Made by a program: the position numbers and the translations under genes
Source of the DNA: Bradyrhizobium sp. WSM471
GTDB taxonomy: Bacteria > Pseudomonadota > Alphaproteobacteria > Rhizobiales > Xanthobacteraceae
NCBI RefSeq assembly: GCF_000244915.1
Contig: NZ_CM001442.1
Coordinates: forward strand, 2,294,001-2,358,000
Reading direction: 5' to 3'
Length of the DNA stretch: 64,000 nucleotides
Notes under the pieces: generated by a model
Seen by the model: only the letters and a program-made list of their open reading frames with translations
Told to the model about the DNA's origin: nothing
Databases searched by the model: none
Part shown: piece after piece, positions 56,741 to 64,000 of the stretch
Layout: each line of letters starts with the position of its first letter
Numbering within the stretch: the stretch's first letter is position 1

Positions 56741-58132
56741 CTAGCCGCGGCGGGTCAGCAATAGAAAATCCCCGCGCCATCCGATGACCGCCGTCGCGAT
56801 CGCGGCGATCACGATCTTGCCGGTGAGCCATGTCGCGGGCCCGGTCGGCATCGCAGCGAGCGATCCGATCAGGATGGCGGCCGCAAGGGCCTGCATGACC
56901 AACGACAAGCGCGGGAATGCCTCGAACCGCAGGGTCGGACCAAGCGCGATCAGGATCGTGGCGAGGGTAGCGAGCGCAGCGCAGCCGACGGCCTGCTGCG
57001 GCGACAGTCCGGCCCATACCGCCGCCAGCGCGACGGCCGCGACGATCGCGAGCTGACCGGCCGCGACGACCACAAGCCGGGTCGCGAGCTTCTCCAGGTG
57101 TGGAACCACTGCGACGGTCGCTTGGAGATGCGTGTGCAGGAAATAGAAGGCGGCCACCGCGGGGGCCGTCGCCAGGAACCCGTCAAGGCTCTCCCGCGGC
57201 ACCAGGATACGGGCCGCATCCGGAATGAAGCCGACCAGGCCGCCGAGCAGCACGAGGGTCGTGCAGATCATGAATTCGAACATCCGCCGGGCCGATTGAA
57301 CCGACTTCATGACGGTCCCGTGTTCGAAGTCCTTGACGACATCGGGATAGCTCACGGTGTGGATCGCGGCGTTGAGGACCCAGAACGGACGTTGCAGCAG
57401 GTCGAGCGCCATCGAAAATCCGGCACCTGCCCCGGTCGCGCCCAGGCGGCCGATGATGATGACACGGAGCAGCACAGGTACCGACAAATGGATGACGGAG
57501 GCGCCTGCCGCGAGCATGCCGTAGCCGGCGAAAGTCTTCCAGTCAGCCAGCATCGCCTGCAAAGAGGCGCGCTCCAGCGGCGTGCGGTATGCGACGAGCC
57601 CGGCGACGAGGCCCAGCAAGTGGCCCGACGCAATCCCGAGCAGCGCTGCTTCAGCCGTCCCCGAAATCACGCCTCCCGCCGCTGCCCCCGCCAGAAGTGC
57701 GGTGGCACGCAGCGCAAGGAGAGAGGATGCGACGCCGAGCCGGTCGGACAGACGGACCGACAGGAAGTAGAGATCTGCCAAGCCCTGAAGCACGGATATG
57801 CCCAGGCCCAACGCGATGATTCCTGCCGGGAGCGCACTCGCCAGGGACGCGCAGCTTCCGACCACAACGAGCGCGGCCGCGCTCGAAAGGCCTGCTGCAA
57901 ACAGCGACCATCTCAGCCGCGCCGCCTCGTTGTCCCCGGCTGCGGCGAGAAAACGAAGTCCGGCCAGCTGCAGCCACTCGAACATCAGGACGCAGAGCAA
58001 TTGGCTCGAGGCCAGCGCGAGCGAAAAGTTGGTGTAGTCGGCGGCGGGCAGCAGATGGCTGATCGCGAAGATCAGGATGACCGCCGCGGCGCTTTGATAG
58101 ACATAGCCCGCCATCGCGAGGAGGCGTGTCAT
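56741..58132 (-). CDS. Wzx-like flippase 2
   Basis: A 463-residue membrane protein with about 12 helices, of the oligosaccharide flippase type. N terminus: VYQSAAAVILIFAISHLLPA, DYTNFSLALASSQLL. Mid region: HLSVPVLLRVIIIGRLG, then GFSMALDLLQRPFWVLN. Distinct from flippase 1 at 48112 in length and sequence, so it may move another glycan or act on a different lipid-linked unit. Its start overlaps the stop of the GT4 gene by four bases (ATGA), so the two are translated together. Confidence 0.82.
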   Translation of the reverse strand: MTRLLAMAGYVYQSAAAVILIFAISHLLPAADYTNFSLALASSQLLCVLMFEWLQLAGLRFLAAAGDNEAARLRWSLFAAGLSSAAALVVVGSCASLASALPAGIIALGLGISVLQGLADLYFLSVRLSDRLGVASSLLALRATALLAGAAAGGVISGTAEAALLGIASGHLLGLVAGLVAYRTPLERASLQAMLADWKTFAGYGMLAAGASVIHLSVPVLLRVIIIGRLGATGAGAGFSMALDLLQRPFWVLNAAIHTVSYPDVVKDFEHGTVMKSVQSARRMFEFMICTTLVLLGGLVGFIPDAARILVPRESLDGFLATAPAVAAFYFLHTHLQATVAVVPHLEKLATRLVVVAAGQLAIVAAVALAAVWAGLSPQQAVGCAALATLATILIALGPTLRFEAFPRLSLVMQALAAAILIGSLAAMPTGPATWLTGKIVIAAIATAVIGWRGDFLLLTRRG

Positions 58133-59403
58133 CTCGGAATGAGGCGCTCCTTGCCGACGGACCGCCCTTGTGGCGCGTCGGACGTTACAGCACGCACGCG
58201 CGACATTCGCTGCTCGCGCAATTGCTCATACAAGCTCTTGTATGAAGATAGCACGTCGGAGAAGATCCACTTGTTGGTATCGGCGATGAGCCGCCGGCTG
58301 ATCTCGTCGATCTTGTGCGGATCTGCTGCGACCGCGAGCATGCTTTTGGCGAGGGCTTGCGGATCGGCTTCGGTCAGCCAGCCGGTCACTCCGTGCTCGA
58401 TTACCTCGGGCATGCCGCCGAAGCGCGTTCCCAGCAGCGGCCTGCCGGCCGCCTTGGCATCTGCGACGACCAGCGGACCGGGATCGTGCCAGATGGAGGG
58501 CGCGACCACCACGTCGACCTGCTTGTAGAAATCGTCGGGCGCCACGAAGCCCATGAACTCTATTCGTGCATCCGGCGCGAGCGTCCTGAGGCGCCGTTGC
58601 TCCTCGTCACTGACCCGGCCGGCGATCAACATGCGGATGCGATCCCGGGGCAGCAGGGCCAGGGCCCGCATCAGGTTCTCGATGCCCTTTTCTTCCGTGA
58701 GGCGGCCGATGAATCCGAACGTCACCTCCGTGGTGCAGATCGGACGCGGATAGGGCTCGCGCGGCGGCTCGGTCGAGGCGTTGCGGATCACGGTGCGGAT
58801 CGGCGTCTCCGAGAACATGCCCATGTCGGTATGAATCGACAGGACGCGCTCGCTGACGCCGACCACGGCACTGAGCCAGTGCGTGGCCCGCTTGCGATGA
58901 AAGCTCAGGATTCCGCAGCTCGTGCAGGTGTGCTCGCAGGACCGTCCGTTCTCGAAGCGCGAGCAGCGCGGACAGGTCAGGTAATAGTCGTGAAGCGTGT
59001 GGAGCACGGGAACCCCGAGCTGGGCGGCAACGCGCCAGACCGCGGTGGTGAGACCCGACAGATTGTTGGAGTGCAGCACGTCCGGCTTGAAGGCCCGGAT
59101 GCGTTCCGCGATCAGGGGGGCCTGCATCTGCCAGTCGTCGACCGCATGCCAGATGCTGCGCAATGCGACGTTTTTCTGCTCCGTGAAGGGCAGGTACACG
59201 TTCCGCACCGGCGCGGAATGGACGTTGATGCCGTCGCAGGTTTCCGGAGCTTGCCCGGGCGTAGATGCGGCCCGGATCACTTCCACCTCGTCACCGCGCT
59301 GCACCAGCCCTTCGGCGAAGCGTCGGGCGAAGATCTCGGCGCCGCCGACGATCTTTGGGGCCTGAGGCGTCGGATAAAGCGTGGACGTCAAAAGAACTTT
59401 CAT
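58129..59403 (-). CDS. GT4 glycosyltransferase with Cys-rich insert
   Basis: A 424-residue GT-B enzyme. N terminus KVLLTSTLYPTPQAPKIVGG, then VLHSNNLSGLTTAVWRV. A cysteine-rich insert (TCPRCSRFENGRSCEHTC, then TSCGILSFHR) near residues 145-175 could bind zinc; such inserts are seen in some GT4 members. C-terminal domain: FGFIGRLTEEKGIENLMRAL, then APSIWHDPGPLVVADAKAAG, in which the usual EX7E is DX7D, and GMPEVIEHGVTGW. Coupled to flippase 2 downstream and follows the glycosidase-like gene in the same leftward run. Confidence 0.9.
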   Translation of the reverse strand: MKVLLTSTLYPTPQAPKIVGGAEIFARRFAEGLVQRGDEVEVIRAASTPGQAPETCDGINVHSAPVRNVYLPFTEQKNVALRSIWHAVDDWQMQAPLIAERIRAFKPDVLHSNNLSGLTTAVWRVAAQLGVPVLHTLHDYYLTCPRCSRFENGRSCEHTCTSCGILSFHRKRATHWLSAVVGVSERVLSIHTDMGMFSETPIRTVIRNASTEPPREPYPRPICTTEVTFGFIGRLTEEKGIENLMRALALLPRDRIRMLIAGRVSDEEQRRLRTLAPDARIEFMGFVAPDDFYKQVDVVVAPSIWHDPGPLVVADAKAAGRPLLGTRFGGMPEVIEHGVTGWLTEADPQALAKSMLAVAADPHKIDEISRRLIADTNKWIFSDVLSSYKSLYEQLREQRMSRVRAVTSDAPQGRSVGKERLIPR

Positions 59404-59433
59404 CGCGTCAACCTCATGTCTGCAAAATCGCGT

Positions 59434-60768
59434 CTACCGCGCCGGCCTTATCTCCAGGGCGGGAACGGCACTGTCATTGGCTGCAATCAGGACCGGTGTG
59501 CTCGAGACGGGGATCCAGACCCCGGATGCAGGCTTTGCCGCCTGATCGCACGGCATCGAAAAGCTTGCGCCCTGTTGATCGCCCTTGAGCCGGATTTCGT
59601 AACGCCGGTCCGGGGCCTCGGACCAGACTGCAATTCTGCTGCCAGAATTCGTCGATGCATTGATCGACACGACGCCATTGGCGAGTTCGCGTCGCTCGGC
59701 ACTCAGGGTGGGGCGAATGAAAACCCAGGCCCCCTGGACCGCGCAGGCGACGGGCTTGGGCGAATTGTCGAAACGATAGAGTCCGAAATTATCCTCCAGC
59801 TCCGACGGGTTCTTTCCACTGTCCTTGAGCTCGTAGAGCCACATGCCCTTGAACCAGCGCGTCGCAGTGGACGCCCACAGGATCAGCTGCGCGGTATTGT
59901 CGGCCTGGGCCTGCTCGCTGACGCCGCATTTGTTGCTGGCCGTGGTCCAGCCCGTCTCCGTGACATAGATCGGGAAGTCGGGGTTTCCGCTGGCCTGGGC
60001 GACGAGACGGTGAAACGCCGTGAGCCGGTCGATGATCTCGGCCGAGGTGCGTTTGCTCGGGCCCATGCAGAAATTGTAGAGATGGATCGAAGCGCCGTCG
60101 GCATATTGAAGGATGCCGGTCCGCAGCATCTTCTCCGTCCATGTCCAGCCCGGATCGTCGCCGAGCGCTCCGACCAGGAAAGGTGCATTCGGTGCAACCC
60201 GCTTCACCGCCGGTCGCGCGACTTGCGCGAGCGCCAGGTAGTTCTCCGGCGAGAACGCCGGATCCTTCTTCGCCGCCAGATTCCATTCGTTCCAGAGCTC
60301 GAAGACCGGGTGCTGCGCCACGACCGATTGCGCCGCCGCCGCGGCATAGTCTGCGAACCGCTGCCGCGCCTCATCGGTGGTCGGCGGCGAGGAATTCGGA
60401 ACCAGATGATGACCGAAGGCCAGGATCAGGAGGGGGCGCGCGACGCCGGACCTGACCTGCGCTTCGAGCCTGCCGAGCCTGGGCGTGAAGCCCATCCGGC
60501 GTCCCCCGACCTCGAAATCGGACCAGGGAAAATCATCGCGGAAGGCATTGAGGCCGAGTTGCTTGATCTGCGCGACGTTCTCCGAAGGCACGTATCCGCG
60601 CGCGCTCACCGGGCCACCCAGCCCCTGATGGGTGCCGACCCCCAGCAGGAATCGGGCATCGAGCGGTTGAGCCTGCTGTGCGCAGACAGAGACCGGTAGA
60701 AAAATGGATGCGATGAGGCCCGCGAGGCGCAGGCCGCCGCGAACCAAGGTGCGTGGGAGCGGAGCCAT
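59434..60768 (-). CDS. Exported clan-A glycosidase-like protein
   Basis: A 444-residue protein from MAPLPRTLVRGGLRLA, whose ATG shares one base with the stop of the preceding GT4 gene (TGATG). Sec signal peptide about 1-30 (GLIASIFLPVSVCAQQ). TIM-barrel text with Glu161 in FELWNEWNL (acid/base) and Glu271 in IYVTETGWTTA (nucleophile), as in GH clan A (GH39/GH5-like). C-terminal beta domain. Related to the N-terminal domain of the RTX-type protein at 52356. Probably a periplasmic enzyme that trims or degrades polymer, as seen in many Wzy-type loci. Confidence 0.82.
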   Translation of the reverse strand: MAPLPRTLVRGGLRLAGLIASIFLPVSVCAQQAQPLDARFLLGVGTHQGLGGPVSARGYVPSENVAQIKQLGLNAFRDDFPWSDFEVGGRRMGFTPRLGRLEAQVRSGVARPLLILAFGHHLVPNSSPPTTDEARQRFADYAAAAAQSVVAQHPVFELWNEWNLAAKKDPAFSPENYLALAQVARPAVKRVAPNAPFLVGALGDDPGWTWTEKMLRTGILQYADGASIHLYNFCMGPSKRTSAEIIDRLTAFHRLVAQASGNPDFPIYVTETGWTTASNKCGVSEQAQADNTAQLILWASTATRWFKGMWLYELKDSGKNPSELEDNFGLYRFDNSPKPVACAVQGAWVFIRPTLSAERRELANGVVSINASTNSGSRIAVWSEAPDRRYEIRLKGDQQGASFSMPCDQAAKPASGVWIPVSSTPVLIAANDSAVPALEIRPAR

Positions 60769-61907
60769 CAGAAATTCTTGGAGAGGTCCGATTGCAGCCC
60801 CGCCTTCGCGTCGACCGGTGCCCGATCGTCCTGCAGGAGCTCGGCATAGACCTGCTGCAATTGCCCATGCGTCTTCTGGACGTCGTAAAACTGCTTGAAC
60901 CGGTCGTAGCCGCGCTGTCCCAGCACCTTGAGATCGAGATCGAGTGCTCGGCGGAAGCCGTCGACGAGCGGCTGGACCGCAACGGGCTCGCAAAGCACGC
61001 CGGTCACGCCATCGACGACGATCTCGGGCAATGCTCCGCTGCGGAACGCCAAGATGGGTTTGGCCGCGCGCATCGCCTCGAGCGCAACGAGGCCGAAGGC
61101 TTCCCATCGTGACGGGATCACGACGAGGTCGGCGGCCTCGAGCTGGGTCTCGATGGTCGGCCGGTCGAGCCAGCCCAGCAGGGACACGTTGGGCGGGACG
61201 CTCGGGCCTTCGTATTTGTTGACGACGGAGGCGCCGATCATGCGGATATCAAGCACATCCTCGAGCGAGCGTGCCGCTTCGATCAGGAGGTCGAAGCCCT
61301 TCTGGCGGTCCAGGCGTCCGATGAACAGGACCTTGACCTTCTTGGACGTCCAGTCGGCCGCGACAGGCTGCGGTGTGCGGCTCTTCGAGATGCCATTGTG
61401 GACGAGGGTGAGGCGCTCGGCGGGAATCCCGGCGCGGACGGCTTCGTTGAACTCGTCGCCGGAGATGCAGATGATTCGGTCCGACGTGCGCGCAAGGAGG
61501 TTCTCCGCCGCCTTCGTCACGAGATGACTGAGGCGGCCGGTCTCGCGTGAAAACGCCCAGCCGTGCGGGCAATAGACGACGCGCGGACCGTCCGAGCGGG
61601 CCGCCAGCGCCGGGCGCAGCACGAGGCCGGCAAACGAGGAATGCAGGTGGACGACGTCCGGACGGAAGGCATCCAGCGCTTGCATGCTTGCGCGCAACAT
61701 CTGGAACAGTCCGGCAACGCCGCGGCCGGAGCGTTCGAACGTCGTAATCTGGTTGTCATCGATCGCTGGAAGATCGCGACGATGATCCGACGGCACGACG
61801 CAATGCACGTTCCCGGTGCCGAAGCTCGCCTGTTGCTGTGGGTGCAACTCGTTCAGGTAGCTCGCAATCCCGCCACGGATCGTCTCGGCGATGTGCAACA
61901 CTTTCAT
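60768..61907 (-). CDS. GT4 glycosyltransferase
   Basis: A 379-residue GT-B enzyme from MKVLHIAETIRGGIASYLNE, with GGAAGG upstream; an ATG 39 bases earlier gives an unlikely extension. PDVVHLHSSFAGLVLRPALA in the N-terminal domain. KVLFIGRLDRQKGFDLLIEA and the classical EX7E in PSRWEAFGLVALEAMRAAKP, then GALPEIVVDGVTGVL. First of a leftward operon: GT4, glycosidase, GT4, flippase 2, all overlapping or close. Confidence 0.93.
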   Translation of the reverse strand: MKVLHIAETIRGGIASYLNELHPQQQASFGTGNVHCVVPSDHRRDLPAIDDNQITTFERSGRGVAGLFQMLRASMQALDAFRPDVVHLHSSFAGLVLRPALAARSDGPRVVYCPHGWAFSRETGRLSHLVTKAAENLLARTSDRIICISGDEFNEAVRAGIPAERLTLVHNGISKSRTPQPVAADWTSKKVKVLFIGRLDRQKGFDLLIEAARSLEDVLDIRMIGASVVNKYEGPSVPPNVSLLGWLDRPTIETQLEAADLVVIPSRWEAFGLVALEAMRAAKPILAFRSGALPEIVVDGVTGVLCEPVAVQPLVDGFRRALDLDLKVLGQRGYDRFKQFYDVQKTHGQLQQVYAELLQDDRAPVDAKAGLQSDLSKNF

Positions 61908-62040
61908 CGTTTGCCTTCCGTAGGACCGCGTTGGAGAGCCGGACATCGTGAGTCCCTGCTCCGAGTTCGCTAGTGCGAAACACAGTTCCTCGAATCCGTA
62001 GCGATATTGGGGCAGCGATGTGGTGATGTTGCGCCAAGCT

Positions 62041-62056
62041 CTTTGCGCGCACGATT
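62041..62056 (-). promoter_or_regulatory. Candidate operator, weaker copy before the GT4 operon
   Basis: Read leftward: AATCGTGCGCGCAAAG, close to TTCGTGCGCCGCAAAAG with one base missing. About 135-150 bases upstream of the GT4 start at 61907. A partial match TTTGTGCGAAAACC also lies at 62127-62140. Confidence 0.35.
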
Positions 62057-62171
62057 GTCACTCGAAGAACAGAAAGGTTTGGCGGAACCATGCGCATGTG
62101 CGCGCGTTGCAGCCAGTTGCAAATTGTTTGTGCGAAAACCGATGCGCGCAATGAGCGAACTGCATCGAACT

Positions 62172-63275
62172 TCAAGCAGCGCTGGCAATGTTTGCCGGTG
62201 GTGCAAGATGATCGAGTAACGACTTCGCCGACTTCTGCCACGAAAAGAACGCAACGCGTTCCTGCTGCCGCTGGCGTTCCTGATCGGAGATGGCGCCGAT
62301 TGCCAATCTTTCGAGCATGAGTTGCTTCAATGCTTCGGCATCATTGGCGTCAAAATACGCAGCGGCGTCGGCGCACGTCTCGACGACCGCTTCGGCAGTC
62401 GAGGCAATGACCGGGCAGCCGAAGATCATGGCTTCGAGCGGCGGCACGCCGAAGCCTTCATAGAGCGAGGGAAATACGAATGCCGATGCATGCGCGTAGA
62501 GCGCTGCGATCTCGCTGTCCGTCAGACGCCCGGCCAGCAACAGGCCGGAAACCCCTTCGCTCGAATTGTCTTGGAAGACCTTGCTGTTGTCGCCGCCGAC
62601 GATGACCAGGGGAACGTCAGTTCTGTTGAGCAGCTCGATCGCCCGGATCGCGACGGAAAGATTCTTGTTCTTGGTCCTGGAGCCGACATAGAGGAAAAAT
62701 TGCTGCGGCTGAATCCCGAGACGGGCAATGATGCCGGGATCCGGCTTCGTCCTGGCGAAGTGTTCTGCGCTATTGGGGAAGATCGGGATCGCTGTTGCCG
62801 ACGGATTCAGCACCTCGGTAAGCTCTTTGCGCGAAAAGCCCGAAACGGTTGCGATACTTGCGTGCCGGGCGAGCAGCCGGCCCATGGTTCGGTGAACCGC
62901 CAGATAGCGCCAGTTGAAGAAGTCGGGCCTGCGAAAGACCTGTGCGTCGTGGATCACGACAATGTGGTCGTGATGGAACACCGGGCCGGAATTGGCGAGA
63001 CTGATCAAGCGGCCTCCCGCAGCGGCGCGCGCCAGGTCGATTTGATCCCAGGCGTGCCCGCGCAAGCGGCCGACGGCGCGAATATTGATTCGCTCCAGCT
63101 GAAGCTGCTCGCTTGCATCCACGGGCGTCAGCAACTGCCAGTCTGCGTTCCGCAGCGAGGCGGGCGTTTGCTCCGACGCCAAAAGCACGTCGATCGCCTT
63201 GACGATCTCGGCAGCATAACGCTGAACGCCGGTGAGCTTTTGCGACAGAAAGCGGCCGTTGATGAAGAATTTCAA
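62172..63275 (-). CDS. GT4 glycosyltransferase
   Basis: A 367-residue GT-B enzyme. The family begins at KFFINGRFLSQKLTGVQRYA, so I place the start at the TTG at 63275; a further TTG at 63341 adds 22 poorly conserved residues. N-terminal domain with HDHIVVIHDAQVFRRPDFF and SIATVSGFSRKELTEVL. C-terminal domain: FFLYVGSRTKNKNLSVAIRA, EX7E in FPSLYEGFGVPPLEAMIFG, then CPVIASTAEAVVETC. This is the layout of mannosyl- or rhamnosyltransferase-like GT4 enzymes. Leftward, separated by 264 bases from the next GT4 operon. Confidence 0.9.
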   Translation of the reverse strand: MKFFINGRFLSQKLTGVQRYAAEIVKAIDVLLASEQTPASLRNADWQLLTPVDASEQLQLERINIRAVGRLRGHAWDQIDLARAAAGGRLISLANSGPVFHHDHIVVIHDAQVFRRPDFFNWRYLAVHRTMGRLLARHASIATVSGFSRKELTEVLNPSATAIPIFPNSAEHFARTKPDPGIIARLGIQPQQFFLYVGSRTKNKNLSVAIRAIELLNRTDVPLVIVGGDNSKVFQDNSSEGVSGLLLAGRLTDSEIAALYAHASAFVFPSLYEGFGVPPLEAMIFGCPVIASTAEAVVETCADAAAYFDANDAEALKQLMLERLAIGAISDQERQRQQERVAFFSWQKSAKSLLDHLAPPANIASAA

Positions 63276-63436
63276 TTGGCTACCACGATGGTTGATCGGA
63301 GTCCGGGCCGACCCGGCGGGGGACGAAACGCAAAGGAGCAACCATTAGGTACGGAAATATGACGCAGCCCTGCACGGTGGAGGAGCTCTACCTGCATGGC
63401 TGGCGCTGCCTTGCTGCGTGTGAGGTCGCGGTGTAG

Positions 63437-64000
63437 ATGTCGGCCATGAGTGACGATACCCACTCCCTTCGCAGCGGCTCCCTCACCGCGACGGTCAAAG
63501 CGCACGGCGCCGAGCTCTGCTCGCTCAGGGACGATGCCGGCACCGAATTCGTCTGGCAGGCCGGGCCGGAATGGCCGCGCCATGCGCCGCTGCTGTTTCC
63601 GATCGTGGGGCGCCTTGCCGGGGACGAATTGCGGCACCGGGGCGAGACATACCGGATGACCCAGCACGGCTTTGCGCGCGACAGCCGCTTTGCATGGGCG
63701 GAGCGCGGCGAGAGCCGCTGCAAGCTGGTGCTCGAAGACAGCGAGGCGACCCGCGCGCTCTATCCGTTCGCGTTCCGTCTGACAGCGATCTTCGCGCTTG
63801 ACGCCGCCGGCCTCGATCTGACGCTCACGATCGCCAACACCGGCAAGGAGACATTGCCGGCTTCGACCGGCGGCCATCCGGCGTTCAGCTGGCCGCTCAA
63901 ACCCGAAAGCGCGAAAGAGGATTACGCGCTGACCTTTGCGAAGGCGGAAGCCTCTCCTGTCCGCCGTCTCGATGGCGGGCTGCTGCGCGCCGCCGCGGAG
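63437..64000 (+). CDS. Aldose 1-epimerase-like protein, cut by the window end
   Basis: An open frame runs to the window end without a stop. Two in-frame ATGs (63437 and 63446) are possible starts. Text: LTATVKAHGAELCSLRDDAG, EFVWQAGPEWPRHAPLLFP, then IVGRLAGDELRHRGETYRM, QHGFARDSRF and ASTGGHPAFSW. These are the patterns of the LacX/GalM-type aldose-1-epimerase family (HGFAR and GGHPAF carry catalytic and substrate-binding histidines). About 188 residues are visible of an expected 280-300. It diverges from the GT4 gene and may lie outside the polysaccharide locus. Confidence 0.88.
   Translation, partial: MSAMSDDTHSLRSGSLTATVKAHGAELCSLRDDAGTEFVWQAGPEWPRHAPLLFPIVGRLAGDELRHRGETYRMTQHGFARDSRFAWAERGESRCKLVLEDSEATRALYPFAFRLTAIFALDAAGLDLTLTIANTGKETLPASTGGHPAFSWPLKPESAKEDYALTFAKAEASPVRRLDGGLLRAAAE

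Noticed and set aside
58315..60699. A 794-codon open frame on the strand opposite to the GT4 and glycosidase genes
   Set aside because: It lies wholly antisense to two genes with clear catalytic motifs, its translation is Arg/His/Gly-rich without a domain, and such frames arise from high GC at third codon positions.

Overview
The window reads as alphaproteobacterial DNA, most probably Bradyrhizobium or a close relative. The reasons are high-GC codon use in the right half, a DUF6894-type protein, H-NS-type proteins ending in a YRNP..PxxTWxGRGxxPRW DNA-binding motif, a small membrane protein ending FGHARRAF, and a large acidic-exopolysaccharide locus. The genus is inferred, not proven. I saw no rRNA, tRNA or CRISPR array.

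Positions 1 to about 20,000 form a gene-poor accessory region of decaying DNA. It holds an FkbM-type methyltransferase with an in-frame stop, a complete IS3-family element (2993-4313) whose transposase has lost one base, a frameshifted small exported protein (13814-14055), several small signal-peptide proteins, and many very small charged coiled-coil proteins, including two full-length H-NS-type proteins and a duplicated pair of 60-residue proteins. Long stretches have no convincing gene.

Positions about 20,300 to 32,000 hold a first surface-glycan block: an orphan left-handed beta-helix protein related to GlmU-type pyrophosphorylases, an opposing three-gene operon with two very large multidomain glycosyltransferases and a 296-residue protein of unknown function, a GT4 glycosyltransferase, and gmd-fcl, which make GDP-L-fucose. 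Small membrane or exported proteins and a PPP-type phosphatase follow (29,400-34,600).

Positions 35,227 to 63,275 hold a Wzx/Wzy-type exopolysaccharide locus. It has a five-TM phosphoglycosyl transferase that starts the repeat unit, a fused Wzz/tyrosine autokinase, a Wzy-like polymerase, two Wzx-like flippases, four acyltransferase-3 proteins and one pyruvyl transferase for decoration, four GT4 transferases, and two clan-A glycosidase-like exported proteins. One of these is a 1302-residue RTX-type protein with four tandem 166-residue repeats of exactly 498 bp. No Wza-like outer-membrane exporter is visible. An IS630 element flanked by TA sits between the priming transferase and the autokinase. 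The window ends inside an aldose-1-epimerase-like gene.

A plausible flow: Gmd and Fcl supply GDP-fucose, the priming transferase loads the first sugar on undecaprenyl phosphate, GT4 enzymes extend it, AT3 and pyruvyl transferases decorate it, Wzx flips, Wzy polymerises under Wzz/BY-kinase control, and the secreted glycosidases trim or bind the product. A shared palindrome-like sequence TTYGTGCGNCGCAAAAG lies upstream of the priming gene and of the autokinase operon, with weaker copies near a GT4 gene, and is a candidate common operator.
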